64,000 nt of DNA from Acanthosepion lycidas (Eukaryota > Mollusca > Cephalopoda > Sepiida > Sepiidae). The position numbers and the translations under genes were made by a program. The notes under the pieces are model-generated. The model did not search any database, was not told the DNA's origin, and saw only the letters and a program-made list of their open reading frames with translations. The stretch is from the NCBI GenBank assembly GCA_963932145.1, contig OZ010580.1, positions 33,809,167 to 33,873,166 of the forward strand, in the 5' to 3' direction. Positions within the stretch are counted from its first letter, which is position 1. Each line of letters starts with the position of its first letter. Below, piece by piece: positions 33,271 to 44,954 of the stretch.

Positions 33271-33672
33271 CATGAATATAGGTTTATAAGACCTATGTTT
33301 GGCAAGTAAATGACAAAATGGAAAAAATTCATCCACTAGAAAGACTTCATCAGACTAATACTTTTGTTGATAGAATTATATATTAAAAATAATTTAAATT
33401 TTTTTCTAAATTCAAATTTAAAAAATTTTTAATTTCAGTTTTCCAACATCTTTGGTGTTTTCTCTCTGTGCATAATTGCTCACATTTTTATATCTCCTTC
33501 ACTCTATCCTATAATATATAATTCCATCAACATTACTTTAGCCTGATTAAGTCTTTTTAGAAGAGAAAATGAGTTACACAGAATTTTTTCTACTTTGTCA
33601 TTCATTTGCCTAACATTGTTCTGATGTATAGAAATTTATATATCATATTCTCCCATAAACCTATGTTCAAGG
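33271..33672. mobile_element. Foldback element, imperfect long inverted repeat
   Basis: The outer blocks GAATATAGGTTTATAAG and CATAAACCTATGTTC are inverted. Inner arms at about 33298-33383 and 33524-33617 share TGTT-GGCAA-TGAATGACAAA, GAAAAAATTC, AAAGACTT-ATCAG and ATAATTATATATT-type blocks. The right arm has a small extra stretch. The loop is AT-rich. A near-perfect small palindrome TTATGGAATATAATATATTC also lies at 33026-33050. Confidence 0.65.
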
Positions 33673-33917
33673 AAAACAAACACAGGCTAAAATCTGGACT
33701 GTAACTGACCTGGGTGATGCAATATTTTGGCAAGTCCTTGTACAAGATGTGAAGAATAGACAACTACATTAACATGATTCCAACTGAGTAACGCCATAGT
33801 AGAGTATCTATCCACACATCTATGTAAGCTCCCCTCTGATTGGTTGTATCAAGAGGCCATGCAACTGGTACTCAAAATATTCCAAATATATGAATACAAT
33901 CTTAACAAACCTTGTAT

Positions 33918-33919
<2 letters not shown>

Positions 33920-33955
<36 letters not shown>

Positions 33956-34149
33956 ATACAATATGGTAATCTGCATGGAATTTTTAGGAGGATATAGATA
34001 CAGGGACAGCTCTATGTCAAAAGACAGAGCAAAATTATCATTAATTAAAGAATATCAAACACTTAATGAAGATTGAGAGCTGCTGTTTTTAGAGCTCTCA
34101 TGAAATAAAAATTATTACCTATGGGATTTTAAGTGTTTGATATTCTTTA

Positions 34150-34190
<41 letters not shown>
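33920..34190. repeat. (TA)n-bounded hairpin
   Basis: TA tracts (33920-33950 and 34153-34182) bracket a perfect 22-bp inverted repeat, TTAAAGAATATCAAACACTT at 34045 and its complement at 34129-34150. A smaller hairpin, GAGAGCT/AGCTCTC, lies between them. A CA run follows the right TA tract. Confidence 0.8.
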
Positions 34191-34198
<8 letters not shown>

Positions 34199-34214
34199 TA
34201 TACATACATATATA

Positions 34215-34560
34215 TAGGTACCACCACAAGATCGCTAAAAAAAGAGCATAGCATGATGAAAAAGATGCCAAACTTGACGATAACAAAATTTTGTCTAAAT
34301 GTTTGTTATTATTAAGACGAAAGATCAAAGTATTTTTGGGGGTATTTTTTTTTTTTACATTTTTTAATCATTCCTAGCACGTCCAAAATTTTTGTTAAAA
34401 ATCTTTTTTTTGAGTCAGCAAAATTGACCATTTTTTTCCATTTTATAAAAATCTCACTTTGAAATTCTTTTAAATATCAATTATCATTTTTTCAAAACTT
34501 ATTTTAAGAAAATCAGAAATTATAATGTTTATTTAAAATATTTCGAACCAAGGTTGACTC
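34215..34560 (+). repeat. TAGGTAC-ended repeat, copy 1
   Basis: Starting TAGGTACCACCACAAGATCG, the first 150 bases match the reverse complement of 53640-53799 (GAGCATAGCATGATGAAAAA, AAAATTTTG, AAAGATCAAAGTATTTTT). At 34872-34925 two more copies of the terminus face each other as TTTCATAAGAAAGGTA and TAGGTACCTTTCTTATGAAA. No coding frame is seen. Confidence 0.55.
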
Positions 34561-35739
34561 AGCTTCTGCGCCAAAAAGATGTAATTTGAAAATAAAACAA
34601 AGCAGGTCATAAACTTTCGCGTCACTTGACAGATGATGAATGACATATTGACAAATTCCATGAGGATAATTTGTTCTACGGAAGGAGAAAAGTGAAATAA
34701 TTTACATTTAAGTGAACAAATTATTTACCTCGTTATTTTTAAGGAAAACTTTCAGCGCTCTAATTTTTTTGGTTTTTTGTACTTAGCTTTCACCTTTACG
34801 TTTACGATGCTTTATGGAAAATATATTATAAAGAATTTAAAATAAGACTGTTAAGAGTGAGATTAAATTTCATATTTCATAAGAAAGGTATCTAATTAAT
34901 TTATAGGTACCTTTCTTATGAAATTTTATTAGAAGTGTACATAAAATACTATAATTTTAGGTACATTTATTATATTTTACTGTGTTATTTGTATTTCCAT
35001 TTATTTTATTATTAATTTTGATATTTCATTTATGGAAAAATGTTATAACTGAGATTCATATAAAAATAAGATCATATAAATTTCATAAGATGATACTGAT
35101 ACTTGTAGGTACCCTTTTCAATTGAAATTGAAAAATCAAATTAACTTCTCCACACGTGTTTCGCAAAAGTAAAGGCCTTAACAGAAGAGAACAATGCTTA
35201 ATTCAAATAATGCAACTTGATTGTATTCTGGTTGGTCTTCCGTACTTTATAATTACAGCCAGATTATAAAGACAAAATTACATTTCTTAATTACTGCGGA
35301 TCTTCTGATTAGTCAAAATGATACAAATACTTATTACCAACATTTTTGAAAAAAAAAAAAAACATTACCTACAATAAAAACAAATCTTGTTGGCATTAAA
35401 TAATCTATTGAAGTTGATATGCCATAAAGCAAACCAAACCAAAACTTTTGTGTATTTAAGGCATGGAATACATTTGTTTATTTCCTGATGGAGTGATTTG
35501 AGATTTAAGAATCATTAATTTAGTTGACAAATGTACAGCCTAATCAATCTGTTCAAATTTACTTTAAGGTAGCACCTTATCTATAAACATACAAGCAAAT
35601 ATGTGCACTGCATGCATATTTATGTGTGTGACAAAAAGGAGTATGCATTCAATGACTCAGATACCAAACTAGTTACATTCAATCATCATCATCATCAATC
35701 AGACTGATCTACCACCAGTCATCATGAAGAGATGTCCTC

Positions 35740-36415
35740 TCAGGGAGGCCCTACACCTTGACCGATTATTGGGCCTTAAACTCACCCCAGATCTCAAGTG
35801 GAACTTGTACATGTGATCCATCACTAAAGATGCAGGAAAAATGGTCAGTTCCCTGTAACTCTCTAGTAAGTACCTGACTCCTCTTGGTATCCTCTACTTT
35901 TACAAGATCCAGATCAGAACTAAAGTGGAGTACTTCTGTTCTATCTGGGCAGCAGTTGCTCAGTCCTCACTTTCCAGTCTCAATAGAGTCCAAAAGCTTC
36001 TCTGCATCCTTGTGGGTGACAAAATAATTTTCCACTCTGCAATTCCTCTCTCTCAGACATGATGTGGGAAGCCTCTTACTGCTCTATTGCTACTTTCATG
36101 GAAAGTGCTCAGACAAATTGCATTCCTTGGTTCCGCCAGTACCTGCCATGCCAATCACATTTTAGCAAACCACCGTCATTCTTTCTGTATTGCATTGGGG
36201 AGAAGTAAGTTACACTCGAGCGGCTTCTTACTGAGAACCACTGCTCTGTGGAACCAACTCCCAAGAGGATGTTTCTCCAATCACTACAATCTTAACCTGT
36301 TCAAGTTGAGGTTGAACTGTTATATTCCCTACCTATCTGCATAAACTGTGCTTCTTACTCTATAACCCACTACTATGAGTGACCCCTGGGCCATCTACAG
36401 GGTCAATCTCACAAA
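35740..36415 (+). pseudogene. Jockey/I-like LINE RT C-terminal copy (family II, longest)
   Basis: The translation gives LLGLKLTPDLKWNLYM, SSKYLTPLGILYFYKIQI, VEYFCSIWAAVAQSSLSSL and NRVQKLLCILVGD. After a frame shift near 36020 it gives LLLSWKVL and, in 36087-36344, SFCIALGRSKLHSSGFLLRT and LWNQLPRGCFSNHYNLNLFK. This covers the region from the end of the RT to the C-terminus. The 3' UTR with GACCCCTGGGCCATCTACAG and an A tail ends at 36415, next to a TA microsatellite (36424-36450). Confidence 0.85.
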
Positions 36416-36446
<31 letters not shown>

Positions 36447-36539
36447 TATCTGACAGATGTATCAATCTGTTTAGGATTAGGTTTCCAGTTTCTTCTAAAA
36501 TCTACTTCAGCTCACTTCATCTCCCCTTGTACTCTGAAA

Positions 36540-36745
36540 TTTTATTTATTTAATTATTTTTCCTCAGTAGGAATAGATAGGTTTGTTTATTATCCAGTTC
36601 ACACTCCTCTCTGGTCTTTTGAACAGTAAAGGTTTATCCCTTGTTCCCTGTTTTGGATTAGGTTTCTGGTTCCCTTTAATATATTTTCCTTATCTCTTAC
36701 TCTGTGTCATAGTGGCATTATTGTCTTGCTTGGGGTGGATTGATA
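36540..36745 (+). repeat. CR1/Jockey-like LINE 3' UTR fragment
   Basis: TTTGAACAGTAAAGGTTTAT, GTGTCATAGTGGCATTATTG and CTTGCTTGGGGTGGATTG match the family's 3' end. The short open frames here are artefacts. Confidence 0.6.
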
Positions 36746-37679
36746 AAAACAAATTTTTGTTAAATAACTAAAGCAAAGATGCAGTTTTTTTAAAATCTCA
36801 CTTTTCATGCTAAAAAAACCCCCACAAAGCAAAACATGAGGTGAATAAATAATTTTAATTATTAAAGAAGTATTTATACATTTAATAAATTCCCTTCCTA
36901 CAAAGTTGACAGATAGCAGCAGCACATGGATAGAAATCTTTGAGTGGAAACAACAGGAAATCTCATATAAGAGAGAATGAGGGTGAGATAGTGTTCTATG
37001 TCAGACCAATTTTTGAAATTCATGTGCTAAACAGTTTAAAAAAAAATAATCTAAAAACAGTTTCAGGTGGTGGTTAGAATAAATATCCATCATGCTTTCT
37101 AGCAGTTCTTTAATAAAATCACACTGAACAGAAACTCCTTGCATATCAATTATAGAGTGAAAAATGAAATCTAACATTTTTTGGCCAGCCAATTATTACC
37201 CTTTCTTCTTGTCTATATTAAGGAAAGAGATAAAAATATAGCCCAGGTATTCAGTTATCATCTTGCAACCAAAACATATGAACAAGGAGAACAGCTGACA
37301 GAAACAAGGTTAATGATGATAATATTGGAAATTGCTGGCAGAGAAAGTAATGACAACAATTGATCTTCTACAAAGAGAAGATCCTTACTTTATCATTATT
37401 AACAATAAGATTATAATTATTAAAATAAAAAAGCAATTCATCTAACAAATATCATGTGGTTATTATGAAAGGCTGTACATTGCCAAGGTGAAACATTTTC
37501 TTTATTCTTCTGTTTCTCTGCCTATTAAAAATTATATAATTTTCTTAGAACTAGAAGCGCTTTAATTTACATTCAGCAAATTTACAATTTACTTATGGAG
37601 CATAAAGAATGTGAGAAACTGTGTAATAATATACATATTCATATCAAGATGTGTATAATTTCTTACAATACCTCAAACT

Positions 37680-38310
37680 TATTAAGTCCAAGGTATGATG
37701 ATAAACTACATCTGGCAGCAAGGCCTCTGACAAGAGAATGAAGGTTTTGAGGAGCATGGAACCACCTCTTAATTGCTGTTGTTTCCAGTCTGATCCTGGG
37801 TGGTAGCACCTGTTAGTGGTCCAAGCAATAGATAAACAGTGACCACGAAACAAAAACTGAACACCATGAAATTATAAAAATACGTTTTTATAGTAGACTT
37901 ACCAACAATACATTTTATCTGTAGTTGAAGGCATGCAATTGTGTTCAAAATATTTAGATTTCAGCATTAAATAACCCATAGATGTTGATATGCCACTAAA
38001 CAAAATCAAATAACCAACATGAAAGAACTCTTTCATGACATTAATCCATATAATATCCTACAATTTCTTAAAGAAATCAAACTCTATTCCAAAATTTAAC
38101 TTCAACAAAACTACAACATAAAATACATATGTCATCGGCACTAGTGATTATGTCTACACAAACATGTATATGCACAAAAGTTGAGTATCTACCATGTACT
38201 CAATTGTGAAAGCAGAATAACATTTTTATCACTTCAAAGCTCCCAAGAAAATTTAATTTTGGCATTAAATGATCCATAAGGAGTTAAACAAACATTAAAC
38301 ATCTCTTTTA
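37680..38310 (+). repeat. Unclassified dispersed repeat X, long copy
   Basis: It aligns with 46835-47690 through many ordered blocks: GATGATAAACTACATCTGGC, CTTAATTGCTGTTGTTTCC, TAGCACCTGTTAG, AACCCATAGATGTTGATATG, ACCAACATGAAAGAACTC, AGCAGAATAACAT and TTAAATGATCCATAAGGA. A short echo of one block (TTGAAGTTGATATGCC) occurs at 35410. There is no coding frame and no terminal repeat that I can see. Confidence 0.7.
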
Positions 38311-38371
38311 ATGTGGTTGTCATAAACTGAACAGAACATCATTCATTTCCCATGAATGTGTTTATATATTT

Positions 38372-39780
38372 TTTAAAATCAGTTTCACCCCAAACAAGGC
38401 AGTACAGCCACTAGCATGCAAGCAGTTACAGGGTGTTGAGAAATTAAGAACATAAACATTAGTAATGAAAGAGAAAAGATAAATCAGGAGGACACTAGAG
38501 AGTGATTGACATTGCATTTAAATTTTTGCAGATTAAAGTTGGTTGAAAAGCATGGAGCCGGGAGGGAGTTTCACAAGTAAGAAGTGCAAGATAAGAAACT
38601 GTTAGCATAGAAGTTACGGCTACATCTAGCTCAACTGTAAATTGAAGCGATCTCACTGCCAGTATAGTATTGTACTTACATACAGTCTAGGTACCATAGC
38701 AAAGAGCTCATCCGAACAATTACCATGAAAGTATTTATAAAAAAGGCACAGAGAGGCAACCTTATGGTGGTGAGCAAGTGACTGAAGCTGAGCTGCCAGA
38801 TCAGGACCAATAATATTGCTGATTCTTCTTTGGATCTTATCAAGGAGCTCCAGAAAAATAGGAGGGGCAATAGGCCAGATATGGCAGCAATATTCTAAGC
38901 ATACATGAATGGTAGACTTATATATATGCAAGATAGATTCCAGAGAGAAAAATTGTCTCACCAGACGCAGTGAACTGACTTTCTTAGCCGCTGATCTAGT
39001 GATGGATTCAGTGTAGTATTTCTACCTCGTGTTAGCTGAGATCATTAGCCCAAGAAAACATCTTATTGATGTAATTTCTAATTGGGAGGTTGAAGATGTC
39101 AGTCCAAGAGGCATCACAAAGAAAATACTGGAATGAGTTCCAATCAGCATGCCAGAAAGAGATCTTATGGATAGGGGACTCCTGTTTAATAGAGTGGTCT
39201 GAGTTACCAATAGGGCAGTATTGTGAAGCTTGACAATAGTAGGGAAACAGGGTTACAAATAGATCCAATGGAGAAGCATGTTGCTCGGTTTGGTTAGAGA
39301 AATGAGTAGGGAATTCCATGATTTCAGTGAGGGATTGGTCAATGGAAAAATTTAATGTTTGTATATCGGCAACATCAGTACCTTTTAGAATGTTTCAGCC
39401 ACATATTGTGGTGAGCATTAAAATCACTGAAGACATGCTCACAGATGGATGGAAAGAGAGTGCCTTTTCTATACTGTCAGCTACTGCATCTAATGTACTG
39501 TAGTCTTGGGACAAGGGGGAGCAATAAAGGAAAAACAGATAGCTGACAGAGTTTAGTAGCAAAAGACAGAAGCATATGAAAGAGTTGTTAGTGGCCTCAA
39601 GAGACAATTCCCTGGCCAGTGGAAGATTATCCCAGATGTAACACCAAGGCCATGATTGTGAATGGAATCTTTTCATCAAAAGAGAAGATACCCCATAACA
39701 AATAATACATTGGTAGCAATGGAAGAATTGAAGTTTATTTCACAGAGGTCAAATTGCAACTTTTCCAAGAGAAAAGATTC
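38372..39780 (-). pseudogene. CR1/Jockey-like LINE with endonuclease and RT-end remnants
   Basis: Reading leftward, an endonuclease part appears first: ARELSLEATNNSFICF, SVSYLFFLYCSPLSQDYSTL and the DFNAHH-type box near 39440 (SDFNAHHNMW). Next come EFPTHFSNQTEQ, PIGNSDHSI (the SDH box of AP endonucleases) and WTDIFNLPI. Then, with the RT body missing, the RT end follows: SLESILHIYKSTIHVCLEYC, LLDKIQRRISNIIG and LFYKYFHGNCSDELFAMVP at 38961-38653. The UTR ends at about 38372. Internal deletion of the RT palm and several frameshifts make it non-functional. It is the only copy here that keeps endonuclease sequence. Confidence 0.85.
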
Positions 39781-40204
39781 CACACTGCAGAAGTTGGAAC
39801 ATACCACAAATATTGAAGAAAGAAAGATTGAGGCTTTTGGTGGTTTTTTGTTTGCTGGTTTAGTTTTATTTCATTATGTTGTGATTTCCATGAGATATGT
39901 TTTGTGGAGAGAGAGAAAAAACAATAGAAAAAACATAATTGTCACTATCTCTTGTCAATGGCAATATAAACCAGTCAGTGCATGAAAGCAGAGCATAATG
40001 GGGCCTCAAGGTTGTCCACCAGAAATACATGCAGGGACACCTACCCATATGCAACATAGCACTACATTTACACCAATATTATGTGACTGTTGATCAGAGC
40101 AGCCTCTCTAAGTGCTACTAAAGGGTTTGGGCTCCTAACAACCAGTCAGAAGCAGCAATACCATTGTAATGGAAAATCACAGTCACTGACTAGTCTGATC
40201 ACTA

Positions 40205-40375
40205 AAAAGTAAAGTCAGTTAAAACATTGTAGCCCTGGTAGGAGAAAGAAAGAGAAATGGTAAACCATATCCTGAACAGGGAACAAACGATGAACCTCTA
40301 CTCCTGTTCAATAGACATGGAAAGAGTGTGGACTGGATGATAGCTGAGCCTATCTACTACTATTGACCTGTATAA
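40205..40375 (-). repeat. CR1/Jockey-like LINE 3' UTR-like fragment
   Basis: On the minus strand it contains the CTCCTGTT and TTTGTTCCCTGTTCAGGAT blocks shared with 30230 and 36600. It lies just upstream, in minus orientation, of the larger copy. Confidence 0.5.
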
Positions 40376-40498
40376 AAAAAAATTGGGTAAAGATTCATAT
40401 TAAATAATGACTTAATAGTAGACATCATAACTTATACTAAAAAATCAGGATGGTAAAATTTAATTTTTCTGCATTGATAAATAACAGTGGGTAAGTTT

Positions 40499-40545
40499 TA
40501 TATATATATATATATATATAGACAGAGAGACACACACACACACAA
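40499..40545. repeat. (TA)n(GA)(CA)n microsatellite
   Basis: TA, then GA, then CA dinucleotide runs; open frames across it are low-complexity. Confidence 0.9.
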
Positions 40546-41344
40546 GTGCTGAGGTAAGCATTAAGAGAAAATCAAAACAATGAAGGAAGCAAAAGAAAAA
40601 TATAGAATAACATTCAGAAACAGGATGACATAGAAAAGTGAAAAGGACAAAAGAAAAAACAAACAACAGAAATCAAATTAAATACAAGAAAATTACAATA
40701 GATAATAATCAAAAGTGTTCATTTCAACGATACCAATATACACTTAAGACTGGTGGAGTGAATGAGTACCAGTGAGCTCTTGGATGAAAATCAGATCAAG
40801 AAAGATTTGGTGACACCAACATTCAAAATAGGAGCAGGTATATTTAACTGAAGCTGTACTGGTCTTGGGATAGGGGCATGATGGGATTGCCAAATTTGGG
40901 CCTTCCATTTTCTATCATTTTTTTTTAATTTTTTTTTTATTATTTTGTGACAAATAATCTTTTGGATACATGAACTGTAACTCTTGTCTTCTGTGTGTCC
41001 GCTACAACTTTTACTTGAATCTTCAAATTGATTGCTTTTCACTGATTAATTGGCTGATAATCAGTAATTTAATTATCCTTAATAAAGATTAGCAAAAACA
41101 AAAAAAAACAAAAAAAACAGTAAAAGCCAATGCTGATATAATCAATATTGGTACTACCTAGTCTTGATGGTATTCAACTGCTGACCATTCACACATGTTG
41201 GCCTTCAGAAGAACATAAGTGACATGACAGGAGGTGCCATCATCTTCATTCAACTGCAGTGTTACAAAACTTAGTTTTCTGACCTTAATTCAACTTTAAT
41301 ATCATGGGTTAAGAAATGCATTATATGACATTATAACAGGAGAA

Positions 41345-41470
41345 CTTGGAAGAAAGGTTTATTCTCCCATTTGTATTTTCCCCATTATGAGTATCATTAT
41401 ATCCATGATATTTCATGGATGGAACAGAATGGATGAAAGAAAAAGGAGTGACAAACACATTTATACACCT
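41345..41470 (+). repeat. Dispersed repeat shared with 22570-22740
   Basis: GGTTTATTCTCCCATTTGTA, CCCCATTATGAGTATCATTA and ATATCCATGATAT follow the same order as at 22570. Confidence 0.5.
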
Positions 41471-41921
41471 AAAACATACACAAAACTATATTTACATGCC
41501 AAAGCCAAACAAACGATGGGTTTGTTTAGCTCCTGTAAACAAACTGTATAACTTTCTGACTGCTTTCATCACTGTATGAAGTGATGTCACTAAGTGGCTG
41601 TGGGTCACATGACAGCCGCCTAGTTTACATCATGCGACCTAAGTAACTTATCTTGACCAAAGGGAGATAATTGTCTTTTGTATTTTCGATGAGATCATTT
41701 GAAGCATGATAATTAAGTGAACTGGCAAATTGAGGTTAAATCATCAGAGCAAATGCAAATGCTTTGCATTTTTCTCCCTTTTTATCACCAAAGCTAAATT
41801 ACAGACACAATGATGAGCAAGTCAAATTATCAAGTAAAACTTTAATTACTTCTCTTTCTTATACCTGCTAATGTTTATCTATTTCACTGCCTAAACAAGC
41901 TATTTTTATGTGCAAGTTTGG

Positions 41922-41922
<1 letters not shown>

Positions 41923-41961
<39 letters not shown>
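41923..41961. repeat. (TA)n microsatellite
   Basis: A TA run just before the RTE-like copy at 42010. Confidence 0.95.
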
Positions 41962-41963
<2 letters not shown>

Positions 41964-42679
41964 ATGTATACGAAAGCATTTAATAAATACAAGAACTACT
42001 AAGTAAGATTGATTTGTTTAGGAAAGATATTAGAATAAACCACTTATACTGGGACCAAGCTGCCTGCATATGGATAGAAAATGAATTCAGTCATTATACA
42101 AAAATAGAAAGGGGTGAAAAACAAGGATGTGTCTTTTACAAAGTGGTGATTCTACCAGGACTCATTATTGGCAGCCACAACCTTACCAACATAAGATATG
42201 CAGATGAAACATTGTTTATAGCAGGTATAGAAAGGAAATTACAAGAACTTCTACAAAAGGTGGTGAAGGAAAGCAAAAAGAAAGAACTAAACATCAATAG
42301 TAAAAATAGAGAATGCATGGATGTTAGTAAAAGTAATAGCTGAACAAGTGAATTTAAGTCACCAAAATCAAACAGGTACAACAATTTAAATATTTGGGAA
42401 ATGTTTTAACAGAGGATAGAAAGTGCAACACTGAAATCCAACAGCACATTGGGATAGTGAAAGATGCCTTCCAAAAGCTAAGCAAAGTATCAAGAAATAG
42501 AAAAATTTTGTTAGGAACAAACAAGAGTACTGAACTATTATTTAATATTGGTTCTCTTATATAGCAGTGAATGCAGGACAGTCTTTTTACAGATTAAGAG
42601 ACTTGAAGCAATAGAAATATTGTTCCACAAAAGGATGCTGAGAATACCATGGACTGAGCATGTGATCAATGATGAAGTT

Positions 42680-44344
42680 TGTGACACTATTTAGCTATGG
42701 TAATTGATTAACTAATTAACCATAAAAATTAAACAAGAAATAATGAGAACAGAAAGAAGATATCCCAAAAGATATCCCATTTGATATTAAAAAGATTTTA
42801 TTTTATTTCCGAAAAAGTTACTTTTCTCAAGAACCCGAGAATTTGCGTAAACAGTGGACTCACAAAAAGGTCATATGCAAGCTTTTGACAATTGATTAAT
42901 GATGTTTGCAAAAGTACTGGTTAAAGAAAACCTAAGAACAAGATATCATTCGAAATCACAAGATTTTAGAAGTTGATCAGGTGATGAGGCCATATGTTGA
43001 TTGTAAGAATTTTTGGCATAGGAACATGTTCTAAGAAATATGTCCATGAAATGAAAAGATTTTTTTTTTTTTAACTTTTCTCAAGAACCCAAGCATTTGC
43101 ATCACCAATTAACTCGCAGAAGGCTATATGGTGAGCTTTTGACAATTGATTTATAATAATTGTGAAGAAAACACGAGAATCAGAAAAAGCGTTTAAGATA
43201 TCCTTCGAAATCGCAAAGTCCTAGAAGTTGGCCAAACCACAAGCTATGTGTCATTTGTAAAGTCGAAAAAGGGAATTTTAAAAACAAATTGATAAATTCT
43301 AAACTTAGAAATAAACAGATGTCAAAAGAATTAATGAAGCAAGCTTAGCCACACCGGTATGACCGAGATGCCATTGGTCGGGTGGTAGCAATGGTGATAG
43401 GCAAAGGTACCTTAGTAGGAAAGACGGGCAAATTACTAACGCCTACCAAAAGGATTTGGTATGAGATACCAATGTGAGAAGGAGGGAGTTTAAGAGGATA
43501 GCTATCATGCAACCTCTCCTCACGGACGAAGAGATCCCTCCAAAAATGGAAAGAGATTAATTTTCCAAAATAGGAAGTAATCAATTTTCCTGGCCAGACA
43601 ACAAAGAGGTTTCTTGTCAGAAATCGGGAATTACCAAGAACCCCAGGCTGCGTCTAACCCTACACCAGTTTTTGGTCAATGTCCATATAAATGAGCGCCC
43701 TCGGTTCGCCAGTCAGTTATAGTAGAGTTCCAGTAAGTTTGAGCTGTCTCACAGAAGCTGACCGAGAGATTCCATGACTTCCTATCTTTGACTTTGCCTT
43801 CCTACAAAACAGCTAGTTATACTGACAAACAAAGCTAAGCTAGCACCTAAAAAACTAAACCAATTGACTAAGAAACCAGAACTTGTCAGAGGTATAACTC
43901 TCCAAGAAACAGGCTCCTTTAAACACATACTCCTTTATAGAACAGACTGATAAAAGTTGATTTGCTTTTTTCCAACATAACTGAATCTTTTTGGTTTTTA
44001 TTTTTTTTTTTTTTTTTTTACACCTGTGTGACATCACCTTCAGTTTACTCATCTTGCACTACAGCCCCAATGCCTGATTGATCTCATCTACCTAAGATCA
44101 AATCACAACATGGGTAGGTTAGACTTGAGATCTAGTTAGTAGTTACTTCAGTAACCAGCCATTGCAAGTGAGCTGGAAATGATGGAGCTGGTGTCAGACC
44201 GGTTGCATCTGATATGAAGCCGTTAGAATCGACTGAACATCCAATTTGGTTCCCTGACCAAAGGATCCCACCAGGTAGCAATGACCACTGATCGACTGGG
44301 TCACATATTGGTGCTATGACCAGGATTCAACCCTGAATGGCACA
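42680..44344 (+). mobile_element. LTR-like insert (probable solo LTR), 1.66 kb
   Basis: It begins TGTGACACTATT and ends AATGGCACA. The flanks carry AGTT (AAGTT if one base is shared) on both sides at 42675-42679 and 44344-44348. A TATA box TATAAAT lies at 43686-43692, followed by GCCAGTCAGTTATAG, a plausible start site. Near the 3' end TGGTGCTATGACCAGGATTC resembles a tRNA-complementary primer-binding site; TCACA sits just before it. That leaves two readings: a solo LTR of 1665 bp, or an LTR ending at 44305 plus a primer site and a deletion. No gag or pol remains. Confidence 0.6.
42790..43290 (+). repeat. Tandem duplication of about 250 bp inside the LTR-like insert
   Basis: CTTTTCTCAAGAACCC occurs at 42821 and 43075. 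GAGCTTTTGACAATTGATT-like, CCTTCGAAATC(G/A)CAA and TAGAAGTTG blocks repeat in the same order, giving a period of about 254 bases with clear divergence. Confidence 0.65.
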
Positions 44345-44954
44345 AGTTTAAGGGAAAAGGGAACAAAAAGGACACTTGTATTTAACATCAGAAAGAGACA
44401 GTTGAAATTTCTAGAGCACGTAATGATGAAATAGATCTTAGAAAATTTGATACTGACAAGACATATTGAAGGTAAGCGGGACAGAGAAAAGCAGCACATA
44501 ACCTCCCTAACAAGCTTGTGTAAAAGGTTAACAGAACAGGGATTAGGAGAGATAAAAAAAAAGATAAAATTTACTAAGAACTACAATGGACAGCCATGAT
44601 CACCAATATCCTGATAGGACATGACAGCTAGAAGATATATATGTGTGTGTGCATGTGTGATTTTTCTTTAAAAAAAAATACAAACATGTTCTTTTCTGTT
44701 CTGGGTACTGAATATTATTCAGCTGAATTTACTTTCCAAAATCTAGCCACAAAATCAGAATATTTTAGAATGTCTTAGTTGGGCCAAGAACTCTCCCTTC
44801 ACTTCATATACACTGGGCTCTTTGATATGGGTTTACATTTGGCAAGTTTGTTCCACAGATCATGAGTAATTAATGAATGATTAGTTCACTATTTATTGGG
44901 TGTCCAAGTCCCTTGGCCTTGTGCAAACCTTCCTAAATAACTAAGGCTAATTTA

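Larger units (their letters stand above)
42010..44650 (+). pseudogene. RTE-like LINE RT fragment, split by an LTR-like insert
   Basis: The frame 42014-42343 reads LYWDQAACIWIENEFSHYTK, RGEKQGCVFYK, then IRYADETLFIAG, where the RT box YADD is YADE, and ESKKKELNINSKNRECM. Shifted frames continue FKYLGNVLTEDRKC, DAFQKLSKVSRNRKILL and MLRIPWTEHVIND-like sequence to 42679. The rest resumes at about 44350: FNIRKRQLKFLEHV, LTRHIEGKRDR and the 3' end near 44640. A segment between GQGC and YADD is missing and frameshifts are several. The gap 42680-44344 is an insertion. Confidence 0.8.

Noticed and set aside
39662..39985. 107-codon plus-strand open frame
   Set aside because: It lies opposite the endonuclease part of the minus-strand LINE copy and its 5' flank; no domain of its own.
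40499..40545. Possible CRISPR-like or satellite array
   Set aside because: It is a simple dinucleotide microsatellite with no spacer structure; the window is eukaryotic.
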